A program made the translations under genes and the position numbers. 64,000 nucleotides of DNA from Advenella sp048381675 (lineage in GTDB: Bacteria > Pseudomonadota > Gammaproteobacteria > Burkholderiales > Burkholderiaceae_B): contig NZ_JBLWIS010000005.1 in the NCBI RefSeq assembly GCF_048381675.1, positions 62,001 through 126,000 on the forward strand, written 5' to 3'. The notes below the pieces were generated by a model, which searched no databases, was not told where the DNA came from, and saw only the letters and a list, made by a program, of their open reading frames with translations. Every line of letters begins with the position of its first letter. The stretch's first letter is position 1. Of the stretch, positions 7,314 to 16,596 are shown in pieces.

Positions 7314-8356
7314 TTCACTGTTCCTTTTTGCCATGACAACACATAATCCCGCACCAAAAACAACAGGGAAATCAAGCCTGAAAACAGCAAGGCCATGACA
7401 ATCAGCGCCGCATACATATTGGTATACGATGCCCAGCCCTGGGCCCAGGTCAGGTACCAACCCAAACCGGATTTAACACCCATCATTTCCGCTGTAACCA
7501 GTACCGAGAACGAGGCACTCAAGCCCATGAACAAGCCCACAAAAACCTGGGGCAATGCAGCCGGAATAGCTACCCGGAATACCAGAAACCACTCGGAGGC
7601 CCCCAAAGTGCGGGCGACATCATAATAACTTTTGCTGACACTGGCGATACCTGACCACGTCAGCACTGCAACGGGAAATCCGGTTGCCAGGGCCACCAGA
7701 AAAATGGCGGCAGAATAACTGGACGGAAAGAAATAAAAGGTCAGGGGTAATAAGGCGGTGGCTGGCAAAGGCCCCAAAACACGCAATACCGGGTGAACCC
7801 AATACCCGATGTTTTTTGACCATCCCACCGACACACCCACCAGAAAACCAACCACCGCTCCGTATGCCACGCCCATTGCCAACAGCTTCAAGGTATTAAC
7901 AACACTGCTACCCAAACGTTGCCAGTCATCAATATAGACATCAATCAGGGATTGGGGTGGAGCAAAAAAAGGCACCGGTAAAATGCCCGTTTTGGCAGTC
8001 AGGTACTCCCACAGTCCTAAAATAATCGGCGTGGCAAAAAGCCATGGTCCAGCAGACCTGAGTGCCTGCAGCCTGGGGCCACCCGATTGCTGCACCCATG
8101 ACGGTGAAACCAGCAACAATCCCGTACCGATCAAGACACCGGCTATCCCCAACTCTTTGGTATATAACCAGTCATTAAAACCAACGATATGATTCGGCAT
8201 CACCCCGGTCAGAAGACCGAATAAAATCCAGGCCAGACCGGCCAACACACCGGAATGCCATACTTGGGATACGGCAGCCTGCCCATCCAGCGCCCCGGAT
8301 GATTTGACAATAGCCGGCTCCTGTCCCAGGGTTCCACTTGCGATAAACTCATTCAT
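7307..8356 (-). CDS. ABC transporter permease (SsuC-like) with an N-terminal membrane extension
   Basis: A 349-residue inner-membrane protein, roughly 80 longer than typical SsuC/TauC permeases. The BPD_transp_1 core is recognisable from its EAA loop (ARTLGASEWFLVFRVAIP). The extra N-terminal part (about residues 30-85) contains two hydrophobic segments separated by a short loop, so it may add two membrane helices. It is coupled to the ATPase gene by a 7-nt overlap and follows the binding-protein gene by 4 nt. The extension is not part of the usual family and its role is unknown. Confidence 0.88.
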   Translation of the reverse strand: MNEFIASGTLGQEPAIVKSSGALDGQAAVSQVWHSGVLAGLAWILFGLLTGVMPNHIVGFNDWLYTKELGIAGVLIGTGLLLVSPSWVQQSGGPRLQALRSAGPWLFATPIILGLWEYLTAKTGILPVPFFAPPQSLIDVYIDDWQRLGSSVVNTLKLLAMGVAYGAVVGFLVGVSVGWSKNIGYWVHPVLRVLGPLPATALLPLTFYFFPSSYSAAIFLVALATGFPVAVLTWSGIASVSKSYYDVARTLGASEWFLVFRVAIPAALPQVFVGLFMGLSASFSVLVTAEMMGVKSGLGWYLTWAQGWASYTNMYAALIVMALLFSGLISLLFLVRDYVLSWQKGTVKW

Positions 8357-8360
8357 TCAA

Positions 8361-9365
8361 TCACCCCAAAACATCAACATAGACATGCTGCGAAAAGCGT
8401 TTGGTATCTGTAGATGGCTTGATGACACCGATACTTTTAAAATCTTCAGCAAAGAAGGCAATTTCATCTCGTAAATCGACATTGGTAGGATGATGATCAA
8501 AGGTCAAGGTGTTATACAGCTTGAGCAAATCATCCTCGGTAATTTTGGGTGAGTATTTTGCAAAAATACGGGCTGCCTGATTGGGGTTCTCCAGCATGAA
8601 ATCACTCGCCTGCACGATCGAGCGCGCTAATGCCGCGGCCGTTGGCTTATCATTGCGCACCAGCTCTCCACGCACCCCGACCACGCAGCAAGTCTTGCGG
8701 GCATATTCGCCGGACAGGTTGGTGGCCAGCTCAACATAAGCACCGTTGGTGCGTTTTTCCAGCAAATAAAGATTGGGGTCACCATCGGCAATCGCCTGGA
8801 TTTCACCCTTGTCCACAGCGATCCCCAACAAATCAGCGGGATACTGGCGCCAGGTTATGTCCTTGTCCGGGTCAATGCCGTTTTTTGCCAGCAGAATCGT
8901 GAAAAAGTGCTTGCCAGGTGCCGCCAAATCGCTGACTCCCACGGTTTTTCCTTTCAAGTCGTTTAATTGGGTCACACCAGAAGCCTTGTGTCCCAGCAAT
9001 CGAACACACCCCCCATGCGAGCTACCCACAATTTTCACATCGAACCCTGCCTCAAGCGGTTTCAACCAGCGATGGATCATGCCAATCGCGGCATCCGCCT
9101 TGCCGGTTGCCACCGACTCCAGCAGCTGATCGGTAGAGCCGCTGTAGTTGAGCAAATCAACATCAAGACCATTTTTCTCGAAATAACCCAACTCTTTTGC
9201 CACCACCACAGGAGTCAGGCAAAATGCATTCTGATTCCAGGCAAACGTCAATTTTTTTTGACCTGACCAGGCTTGACTGTTGTGCAAAAGAACAGGTGCC
9301 GCAAGCGCGGTGCCAAGCGTGAGGCCTAAAAACTTGCGTCGGTTAATTTGACTGAGTTTGTGCAT
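8361..9365 (-). CDS. ABC transporter substrate-binding protein, SsuA/NMT1 type, Tat-exported
   Basis: A 334-residue periplasmic binding protein. The N-terminus carries a twin-arginine signal, NRRKFLGLTLG, followed by a hydrophobic stretch ending near SQAWS, so it is probably exported folded. The core has the family block AAPGKHFFTILLAKNGIDP and an NMT1/ThiY-like fold. The substrate is probably a sulfonate or related organosulfur anion, judged from the SsuD-like enzyme and FMN reductase nearby. The stop is 4 nt before the permease start, consistent with one transcript. Confidence 0.88.
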   Translation of the reverse strand: MHKLSQINRRKFLGLTLGTALAAPVLLHNSQAWSGQKKLTFAWNQNAFCLTPVVVAKELGYFEKNGLDVDLLNYSGSTDQLLESVATGKADAAIGMIHRWLKPLEAGFDVKIVGSSHGGCVRLLGHKASGVTQLNDLKGKTVGVSDLAAPGKHFFTILLAKNGIDPDKDITWRQYPADLLGIAVDKGEIQAIADGDPNLYLLEKRTNGAYVELATNLSGEYARKTCCVVGVRGELVRNDKPTAAALARSIVQASDFMLENPNQAARIFAKYSPKITEDDLLKLYNTLTFDHHPTNVDLRDEIAFFAEDFKSIGVIKPSTDTKRFSQHVYVDVLG

Positions 9366-9374
9366 AAATTACTC

Positions 9375-10220
9375 CTACTCCAAAAAGTCAGGTTCGTCTT
9401 TTAGCAAACCTGCATATAAACTTTCAAATGCGTAACGTGCCCCTTCACTGCCACCCACTTGTGAATGGGTCAGCTTTGCCGTTTCATGATCAATAGGCTT
9501 GGGGGTGCCCGCAGCCTCTGCGAGCAATTGGGTGTGACACGCATTGTCAAGCGCAATGTAATACCAGGCAGCAGCCTCAACCGTCGTGCCTACCGACAAA
9601 ATGCCGTGATTTTTCAGGATGACGCCTTTATAGGCTGATTGATCATCCTTGAAGAGCGCTTGGGCAATCCGTTCGCCCTCACTAATATCCACAACCATGC
9701 CGGTAAAGTCATCAAAGAGCACATGATCTTCGTAGAATGAACAAGCATCCTGTGTCAATGGATCCAAGCTTCGCCCCAATGTTGACCAGGCCTTGCCAAA
9801 AGTAGAATGGGTATGTGCGGCAGCCACCAGACCGGGATGCGCCTCATGAATGGCGGCATGAATGGCAAAGGCTGCTTTGTTCAGGGGAAGGTTGCCAATG
9901 ACGGTCTCGCCACGACTATTCACCAGTAACAGGTCTGAGACACGCATTCGCGAAAAATGGATACCCAACGGGTTAACCCAAAAATGATCGGTTAATTCCG
10001 GATCCCGCGCGGTAATGTGCCCGGCCAATCCCTGGTCAAAGCCATAGCGCGCAAATAGCCGGAATGCCGCTGCCAGACGCTCCTGGCGATGACGTCGCTC
10101 TTCTGCCAAGGTACGGTTCGATGGTGCCGGCTCAAACCAGAATTTCTGCACCGGGGTAGGGTTCAACAGCAAGCCACTTGCTGTTTCCGCTTCATGTTTC
10201 AAAGCTACAATTGCATTCAT
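9375..10220 (-). CDS. Class II aldolase/adducin family protein
   Basis: A 281-residue protein of the zinc-dependent class II aldolase fold. Metal-site histidines are visible in AAAHTHSTFG (about residue 135) and in ILKNHGILSVG. The block FARYGFDQGLAGHITARDP is also typical. Members act as L-fuculose-phosphate or ribulose-phosphate aldolases/epimerases, but this longer subgroup with an N-terminal extension of about 40 residues is mostly uncharacterised. Its place between ssuD-like and ssuA-like genes suggests it processes a carbon product of desulfonation, which is inference only. Confidence 0.82.
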   Translation of the reverse strand: MNAIVALKHEAETASGLLLNPTPVQKFWFEPAPSNRTLAEERRHRQERLAAAFRLFARYGFDQGLAGHITARDPELTDHFWVNPLGIHFSRMRVSDLLLVNSRGETVIGNLPLNKAAFAIHAAIHEAHPGLVAAAHTHSTFGKAWSTLGRSLDPLTQDACSFYEDHVLFDDFTGMVVDISEGERIAQALFKDDQSAYKGVILKNHGILSVGTTVEAAAWYYIALDNACHTQLLAEAAGTPKPIDHETAKLTHSQVGGSEGARYAFESLYAGLLKDEPDFLE

Positions 10221-10250
10221 TTTGATTTCCGGTTGTCGTTAATCATCAAT

Positions 10251-11345
10251 TCAGGCAACCGCTTTATCGATCTGAATCTGTCGGGCCCGAACACCTTCAC
10301 GCAATCTCGGAATCAGCTCACGCCCATAATCCCTGGCATCCTCCAGTGGATCAAATCCACGAAGCAGAAATGTTTCAACGCCCAGATCGTAATATTGCAG
10401 CAGTGCCTGCGCGACCTGTTCAGGGGTTCCCACCAAAGCCGTTGAGTTCGAACGGGCACCGGTCAATTTGGCAATTTCCGTCCACAACAATTGATCAACC
10501 CTGGCGCCCTGCTTTGCCGCTGCCAGCAAACGCCTGGCACCTTCGCTTTGCTGGGGATCACCCGGTTCGGTCAAGCCTTGAAGCGCACGCAAATGCTTCG
10601 CCTGTTGCAGAATCTGGTCCGCCCTTGCCCAGGCTTTTTCTTCGGTCTCCGCCAGAATGGGCCTGAATGAAACAGAAAAGCCGATTTTTCGTTTATTCGC
10701 AGCCGCCTTGGCACGAACCCGGTGAGTCAACTCACGGACCTGCTCTAATGATTCCCCCCACAAGGCATAGATATCGGCATGCCGTGCCGCCACATCAAGC
10801 GCAATTTCGGAAGCGCCGCCAAAGAAAATGGGTACATGTGGTTTTTGAGCAGGCTTGACTTCAGACCAGGCATCCTCAAAACGATAATATTTTCCTTCAT
10901 GGCTGAAAGGCGCCTCAGCCGTCCAGACCTGACGAAGCACACTGAGATACTCATCGGTGCGTGCATAGCGCTCATCATGGTCAAGATAGTCTCCGTCCCT
11001 GCGCTGTTCATAATCAGATCCTCCTGAAATGAAATGCACGCCAAGACGCCCTCCGGTAAATTGGTCAAGTGATGCAATATCACGGGCCGCATAGGTTGGT
11101 GACACGAAACCGGGACGGTGCGCAAGCATGAAATGGATCCGTTCAGTGACACCGGCGGCATAAGCAATCGTATGGGCAGCAGATGGCCCGGTCGAATGAT
11201 GGGGCACCAGAATTCGGTCAAAACCTGATTTTTCATGGGCCTGGGCAAAATCCCGCACATATGCCCGATCAATGACCGGCCCTGTGGCCGCCTGTATTTC
11301 CGATTGTTTTTGGCTTTGGATCATTCCAATAATTTGCACACTCAT
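10251..11345 (-). CDS. FMNH2-dependent alkanesulfonate monooxygenase-like protein (SsuD-like)
   Basis: A 364-residue LLM flavoenzyme. It resembles SsuD in FDRILVPHHSTG, the conserved LAHRPGFVSPTYAARD segment and LDHDERYARTDEYL. SsuD-type enzymes oxidise alkanesulfonates to aldehyde and sulfite with reduced FMN and O2. It is the first gene of the leftward operon that also encodes the aldolase, ABC transporter, cytochrome, LLM monooxygenase and thiol dioxygenase. The divergent gene at 11.5 kb encodes an SfnB-like flavoenzyme. Substrate range is not readable from sequence. Confidence 0.88.
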   Translation of the reverse strand: MSVQIIGMIQSQKQSEIQAATGPVIDRAYVRDFAQAHEKSGFDRILVPHHSTGPSAAHTIAYAAGVTERIHFMLAHRPGFVSPTYAARDIASLDQFTGGRLGVHFISGGSDYEQRRDGDYLDHDERYARTDEYLSVLRQVWTAEAPFSHEGKYYRFEDAWSEVKPAQKPHVPIFFGGASEIALDVAARHADIYALWGESLEQVRELTHRVRAKAAANKRKIGFSVSFRPILAETEEKAWARADQILQQAKHLRALQGLTEPGDPQQSEGARRLLAAAKQGARVDQLLWTEIAKLTGARSNSTALVGTPEQVAQALLQYYDLGVETFLLRGFDPLEDARDYGRELIPRLREGVRARQIQIDKAVA

Positions 11346-11547
11346 TTCAAATCGCTCCAGAGATTTATTTTGTTGTTTATTTTTCTGTTCATGGCAGAAA
11401 ACATCTTGGAGACTACGCCTCTTTTATAAATTTTTTAAATACAAAAAATTAATGTTTATATAAATTTTGCATATTTAAATTTATTTGATAAAAACCTTAA
11501 GATGATTGTTTACCAAAGAATTGCGTCATTTGCAGGCCACAACGATT

Positions 11548-12756
11548 ATGATTTTCAGCAATACAATCAGTCCAGATACAAACTCGCCAACGATTATTTC
11601 AGATACGGATCTTCTTTCACTGCGCACGGCATTTCAAAAAACAGCCGCGCATTTTGATCAAAGCGGACAGTTTCCTCATGAAAACATAGCCGCCTTACGG
11701 CAGGCAGGTTTAATACAGCTGGTTGCCCCCTCTCCCTTTGGACATGGCGCAACGCTTTCACAAGCCCGCAAAGTCATTGAAACCATTGCTTATGCCGAAC
11801 CGGCAACAGCGCTGGTCCTCACGATGACCTACCTGAATCATCGTCAACTAAGCCGCCCTGATAATCAATGGCCTAAAACAATACGGGAACAAGTACTGCA
11901 AAGTGCCAGGCACGGGGGTTTAATCAACGCCCTGCGTGTTGAACCAGAGCTGGGCTCACCGGCCAGGGGCGGTTTACCCGACACGACTGCGCGCAAACAG
12001 GATAATGGATGGTTACTGAGCGGCCAGAAAGTTTTCTGCACCGGCTCACCCGCGCTGGAATGGATGGCCGTCTGGGCCAAAACCGATGAAGAAAAACCGC
12101 GCACGGGAACGTTTCTGGTGCATCGCCCAAGCGTAGATAAAGGGCTGAGTATTGTGGAAAACTGGAATCATATGGGCTTGCGGGCATCTGGCAGCCATTT
12201 GGTGATTTTTGACAATGTCAAGCTGGCACCCAGCCATGCCGTTGACTTACGACTCCCTGAAGAATGGGCAGCCAGCGGCACCTCACACACTGATTTGGGA
12301 CAAAACAGGGATCAACAAGCCTGGATGATTGTGCTTTTAAGCACCTTATATGATGCCGTTGCCCGTGCAGCCCGTGACTGGTTATTGGATTTTCTGCGTA
12401 ACCGGACACCTAGCAGCCTGGGCGCCCCTTTGTCTACCGTACCGCGGATACAGGAACAGGTTGGCCGGATAGAATCCTTACTGCATACCAATAAAGTTAT
12501 TCTGGATCACCTGACCCAACAAACCGACCAGAACACACCGGGGTCCCCAAGCGAAAGCGGCCTGGCCAAGTACATCGTCACCAACAATGCCATTCAAGCC
12601 GTGGAACAGGCCTTGTCTCTTTGCGGCAATCATGGGCTTAGCCGTAACAATCCACTTGAACGGCATTACCGGGACGTATTATGCAGCCGCATCCATACCC
12701 CACAAAATGACAGCGTCTTAGTCATGGCCGGGCGCACCGCGCTGGCTACTGTTTAG
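11548..12756 (+). CDS. Acyl-CoA dehydrogenase-fold flavoprotein, SfnB/DszC-like
   Basis: About 402 residues from the ATG at 11548; an upstream in-frame TTG at 11506 would add 14 residues and I see no strong ribosome-binding site for either. The fold is that of acyl-CoA dehydrogenases (SGQKVFCTGS, MGLRASGSHLVIFDNV, LCGNHGLSRNNPLERHYRD), but the SPARGGLPDTTAR block is what I associate with SfnB-type proteins of sulfone and organosulfur metabolism, which act as FMN-linked monooxygenases rather than dehydrogenases. The 3' end overlaps the convergent LysR gene by 39 bp. An alternative role as a sulfinate-CoA desulfinase of the acyl-CoA dehydrogenase fold cannot be excluded. Confidence 0.78.
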   Translation: MIFSNTISPDTNSPTIISDTDLLSLRTAFQKTAAHFDQSGQFPHENIAALRQAGLIQLVAPSPFGHGATLSQARKVIETIAYAEPATALVLTMTYLNHRQLSRPDNQWPKTIREQVLQSARHGGLINALRVEPELGSPARGGLPDTTARKQDNGWLLSGQKVFCTGSPALEWMAVWAKTDEEKPRTGTFLVHRPSVDKGLSIVENWNHMGLRASGSHLVIFDNVKLAPSHAVDLRLPEEWAASGTSHTDLGQNRDQQAWMIVLLSTLYDAVARAARDWLLDFLRNRTPSSLGAPLSTVPRIQEQVGRIESLLHTNKVILDHLTQQTDQNTPGSPSESGLAKYIVTNNAIQAVEQALSLCGNHGLSRNNPLERHYRDVLCSRIHTPQNDSVLVMAGRTALATV

Positions 12757-13647
12757 TTTAAGCATGAAGTGCGCAATATATTTACCAAACTCTCTGGCTG
12801 GATCTTGCAAGCGACCCAATGCTTTGCCATATACCAGCCACAACTCAATAACCGGCTTGAAGTTAATGACATTGACCCGATGAAGCTGATCACTCCAATC
12901 ATTACCGTGCAAGAAAGTTTCAGGAAACAGGCCCAGGCCCATACCCTGCACAATACTTTGCAATTGAACCGCACGACTATAAGTGTCCAGATTGACAAGC
13001 AAAGACAAGTTCTTCATGGCCAACGTACGCTTCAGGCCAGCCCTGAAACCGCAACCGTCCGGATTCAACACCCAGCCTTTGCTGTTGCACTGCTCCAGCG
13101 AATATTGGCGTTTGTTCCACTCGTCCTTGCGCCCAACCACAATCAGTTTCGATTTAAGCAGTTTTTCCCCATGAAAATTTTTGGGCAACGCGGCACCTGT
13201 GGGCAAAAAAAGGACCGCGGCATCCAGTTCCCCACGTTCCAAACGTTCAAGCATCAACTGACCACCAGAACCCGTAGCCATCAAAGGATGCACATCTGGC
13301 CAATTTTTTTTCAATTCAGCCAAAACGGGCAAAGCAACCAGCTCTCCAATCCCCTGGGTCAACCCAAGACGAATATTTCCGGCAGGTGGAAAATCAACCG
13401 CTGCCAGTTCACACAAAATGTCAATTTCCCGCAACACGGCATTGCATTGCTCATGCACGCGCTTGCCCAAATCCGTTGGCTTTGGCGGCTTGGAATTGCG
13501 GTCCAGCAACTGTACACCCAGCGCCTCTTCAAAACTCTGGACACGACGGGTAATCGCTGGTTGCGTCAAACCCAATTCCTGTGCAGCCAAACTGATGGAC
13601 TGACAGCGCATGACTGCCACAAAAGCATCAATATCATCAATTTTCAT
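12718..13647 (-). CDS. LysR-family transcriptional regulator
   Basis: A 309-residue regulator. The N-terminal winged helix-turn-helix is DAFVAVMRCQSISLAAQELGLTQPAITRRVQSFEEALG-like (residues 7-45), followed by an effector domain with the typical IRLGLTQGIGELVALPVL start. It is divergent from the rhodanese gene with 107 bp between starts, the usual arrangement for a LysR protein and its target. It overlaps the SfnB-like gene tail to tail by 39 bp. It probably controls the sulfur island in response to sulfur status or substrate; this is inference from position. Confidence 0.9.
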   Translation of the reverse strand: MKIDDIDAFVAVMRCQSISLAAQELGLTQPAITRRVQSFEEALGVQLLDRNSKPPKPTDLGKRVHEQCNAVLREIDILCELAAVDFPPAGNIRLGLTQGIGELVALPVLAELKKNWPDVHPLMATGSGGQLMLERLERGELDAAVLFLPTGAALPKNFHGEKLLKSKLIVVGRKDEWNKRQYSLEQCNSKGWVLNPDGCGFRAGLKRTLAMKNLSLLVNLDTYSRAVQLQSIVQGMGLGLFPETFLHGNDWSDQLHRVNVINFKPVIELWLVYGKALGRLQDPAREFGKYIAHFMLKLNSSQRGAPGHD

Positions 13648-13754
13648 GTTTTTTTTAAATATTTATCCATTAACTTAATTAAAAATAATCATATACCTGT
13701 TCATGGCTTGATGTCAGCTTATCCATGAACTTGAACTCATAAGGAAATCAGTAA

Positions 13755-15359
13755 ATGACAATCCATGCCTATCCTGTACTCAGTGCCGCCACCGTCCGAG
13801 AAAAACTGCTGGCACGCAATGAAATTGCACTGATTGATGTACGTGAAGAAGACCCCTATGCACAAGAACACCCGCTATGGGCCAGCAATTTTCCGCTGTC
13901 CCGCCTGGAACTGCAGGCGTGGCGCCGCATCCCCAGACGGGATACGACGATTGTGGTATATGGTGAAGATGAATTGGAAGACTTGGCACCCCGTGCAGCA
14001 CAGATTCTGTCCGGGCTGGGTTATACCCGGGTATTTATTCTGGAAGGCGGCCTTGAAGGATGGCGCGCTGCGGGCGGTGAAATTTTCAGGGATGTTAATG
14101 TTCCCAGCAAATCATTTGGCGAGTGGGTTGAACATCATAAAGACACACCATCCCTAAGCGCCGAGGAAGTCAAAAAACGGCTAGAAAGCGATACTGATAC
14201 GATTGTTCTGGATGCACGCCGCTTTGATGAATACCAAACCATGAACATTCCAGGCTCAATCAGTGTGCCGGGCGCAGAGCTGGTGCTGCGGGCACGAGCA
14301 CTAGCCCCCAACCCATCAACCCCGATTATCGTCAATTGCGCAGGCCGCACCAGAAGCATCATAGGTACCCAATCATTGGTCAATGCAGGCCTTCCCAACC
14401 CGATTGCCGCACTGCGCAATGGCACGATTGGCTGGACACTGGCCGGCTACGAACTGGAAACCGGGGCAAACAGAAAATTCCCTGACAATATTGACAGGCA
14501 GGCTCTTGAATTGGCTCAGGCTGATGCGCGCCGTGTCGCCGATGCCGCCGGGGTCAGGCACATTACGATCGACTCGCTGCCGCAACTGCAGGAAAAGGGC
14601 CGTACCACTTACCTCATTGATGTACGAACACCCGAAGAATATAAAAACGGTCATTTAGCCGGCTTTATCAATGTACCGGGTGGACAACTGGTCCAGGAAA
14701 CCGATCACACCGCCCCCGTCAGGGGAGCACGAATTGTTCTGGCAGACCTGGATGGCGTACGGGCAAACATGTCTGCCTCATGGCTTGCGCAAATGGGCTG
14801 GGAAACCTTTGTCATTGAACCTGCCGATCCCGAGGATTTTACGGTCAAAGGTGAAACCTCAAACCCTGCTCCTGAACCAGGCAAAACACAGGAAATTTCA
14901 GCCTCACAACTTCAGGAAATCCTTAACGCTGATGAAAATGAAAACTACCTGATTTTTGATTTTACAACTAGTGTCAATTACCTGAAGCGTCATATTCCTG
15001 GCGCCCGATTTGCCCTGCGCAGCCACATCGGAAGATTAGTTGCAGCCCAGCCAGCCGACAAAAAATTCATTTTCACATGTGGCTCAAGCCAACTGGCCCG
15101 CTTTGCCGCGAATGATGCACAGGCCCATACTTCAAGCCCTATCTTTGTATTGAATGGAGGCACCCAAGCCTGGATAGATGCAGGCCTGCCACTGGAGCAT
15201 GGCCCAAGTCATCTGGCCAGCCCCGCTATTGACCGATATCGCCGTCCTTATGAAGGCACCGATGCCCCGGCCAGTGCCATGCAAGCTTATCTGGACTGGG
15301 AGTTTGGTCTTGTGGAACAACTGAACCGCGATGGCACCCATTTTTTTAATGTGCTGTAA
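13755..15359 (+). CDS. Four-domain rhodanese-like protein
   Basis: A 534-residue cytoplasmic protein made of four rhodanese-homology domains (roughly residues 5-110, 130-240, 270-355 and 375-480). Only domains 2 and 4 retain the sulfur-accepting cysteine: Cys195 in VNCAGRTRS and Cys442 in FTCGSSQ. In domains 1 and 3 the equivalent loops are YGEDELE and LADLDGV, with no cysteine. Members shuttle sulfane sulfur as an enzyme persulfide; inactive domains usually act in folding or regulation. AAGGA lies upstream of the ATG. It is the first gene right of the LysR regulator and probably its target. A proteolytic origin of separate domains is not suggested. Confidence 0.88.
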   Translation: MTIHAYPVLSAATVREKLLARNEIALIDVREEDPYAQEHPLWASNFPLSRLELQAWRRIPRRDTTIVVYGEDELEDLAPRAAQILSGLGYTRVFILEGGLEGWRAAGGEIFRDVNVPSKSFGEWVEHHKDTPSLSAEEVKKRLESDTDTIVLDARRFDEYQTMNIPGSISVPGAELVLRARALAPNPSTPIIVNCAGRTRSIIGTQSLVNAGLPNPIAALRNGTIGWTLAGYELETGANRKFPDNIDRQALELAQADARRVADAAGVRHITIDSLPQLQEKGRTTYLIDVRTPEEYKNGHLAGFINVPGGQLVQETDHTAPVRGARIVLADLDGVRANMSASWLAQMGWETFVIEPADPEDFTVKGETSNPAPEPGKTQEISASQLQEILNADENENYLIFDFTTSVNYLKRHIPGARFALRSHIGRLVAAQPADKKFIFTCGSSQLARFAANDAQAHTSSPIFVLNGGTQAWIDAGLPLEHGPSHLASPAIDRYRRPYEGTDAPASAMQAYLDWEFGLVEQLNRDGTHFFNVL

Positions 15360-15493
15360 GGGCGACTGCACGCTTGATTGCCAGCATGCCTTTCGTGCTG
15401 GCCAGACCATAAGCTCTATCCATTAATCATGGCCAGATTCATATTAGTGCTGAAATGGCCTTATTAAAGAAATTGAAATCCAGAAGAATTGAA

Positions 15494-16462
15494 ATGAAAA
15501 TACCAAATAAAATCAAGACACTGTTTACCATTTTTACCCTTGCATTCACAACCCTCTCGAATGCAGAAACCTACCCGGATAAACCTATCCGCCTGGTCGT
15601 GCCCTACCCAACCGGTGGCAGTGTAGGCGTCGCAGCCAATATTATTCAAGAGCCGCTTGCCACGCAGCTAGGTCAAAGTGTCGTTATCGAATACAAAGGC
15701 GGCGCCGGTGGAACCATTGGTACATCACAAGTCGCTAAAAGTGATCCTGATGGCTATACCTTATTATTGACGCTATCCTCGCATACCATCAATCCAGCCA
15801 TTTATGAAACACTGCCGTTTGACACCGAAAAAGACCTGACTCCCGTCTCCCTGGTGGCCTCGGCACCGCAAGTTCTGGTTGCAAACCCCTCATTCCCACC
15901 CTCCACCATCAAGGAATTGATCACGTTTGCCCAAAATTCGGACACCCCCTTGATTTATGGCTCTGCCGGTGTTGGCACACCTAGTCATATTGCCGTTGAA
16001 TTATTCAAGAAAAGCTCAAAAACAGAACTGACACACGTTCCTTACCGTGGAGGTGGTCCTGCTACCATTGATGTACTGGGTGGACAAATTCCCCTACTCT
16101 GGGTTTCCTTGCCAGCCGTAACACAGCACATCAAATCAGGGAAACTGAAGGCGCTTGCCGTATCCACCACAAATCGCACCCCCGTGCTGCCCGATGTTCC
16201 TGCTGTCTCAGAAACACTGCCTGGCTTTAATGTGGATTCATGGTATGCCATGTTTGCACCAGCCAATACCCCTGAGACAATCATTAATAAAATTCAGACA
16301 ATATTAGCTAACAGCACCAAAGACAAAGCGATACAAGAAGCGTTTCTAGCACAGGGTGCTGTAGCAGTTGGAGGCACGACTGCAGAGCTGGATCACATTG
16401 TAAAAACAGAAATCCCGCTATGGAGAGCGCTAGCAGCCGAAGCCAACATCAAGATTAACTGA
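15494..16462 (+). CDS. Bug-family substrate-binding protein (tripartite tricarboxylate receptor)
   Basis: A 322-residue periplasmic receptor. A Sec signal peptide (KIKTLFTIFTLAFTTLSNA) precedes YPDKPIRLVVPYPTGG, the hallmark start of mature Bug proteins, and the GGAGGTIGTSQVAKSDPDGY block follows. These receptors are hugely expanded in Burkholderiales and bind carboxylates and many other small molecules. No TctA/TctB membrane genes are nearby, as is common. The start is the ATG at 15494; the frame stays open upstream to a TTG-type start without a good site. Location in the sulfur island suggests an organosulfur acid ligand, but this is weak. Confidence 0.85.
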   Translation: MKIPNKIKTLFTIFTLAFTTLSNAETYPDKPIRLVVPYPTGGSVGVAANIIQEPLATQLGQSVVIEYKGGAGGTIGTSQVAKSDPDGYTLLLTLSSHTINPAIYETLPFDTEKDLTPVSLVASAPQVLVANPSFPPSTIKELITFAQNSDTPLIYGSAGVGTPSHIAVELFKKSSKTELTHVPYRGGGPATIDVLGGQIPLLWVSLPAVTQHIKSGKLKALAVSTTNRTPVLPDVPAVSETLPGFNVDSWYAMFAPANTPETIINKIQTILANSTKDKAIQEAFLAQGAVAVGGTTAELDHIVKTEIPLWRALAAEANIKIN

Positions 16463-16596
16463 AATACGATTTTGCTTTTTTTGAATCCTGTTTTTGTGAA
16501 TCCTATTTGTTAATGCAATGAGTCAATTACTTAATCCTGGCTGAAGAATTCCTCAACGGCCAGAATTAATATACATCTAACCGAAAAGAGAACAAC

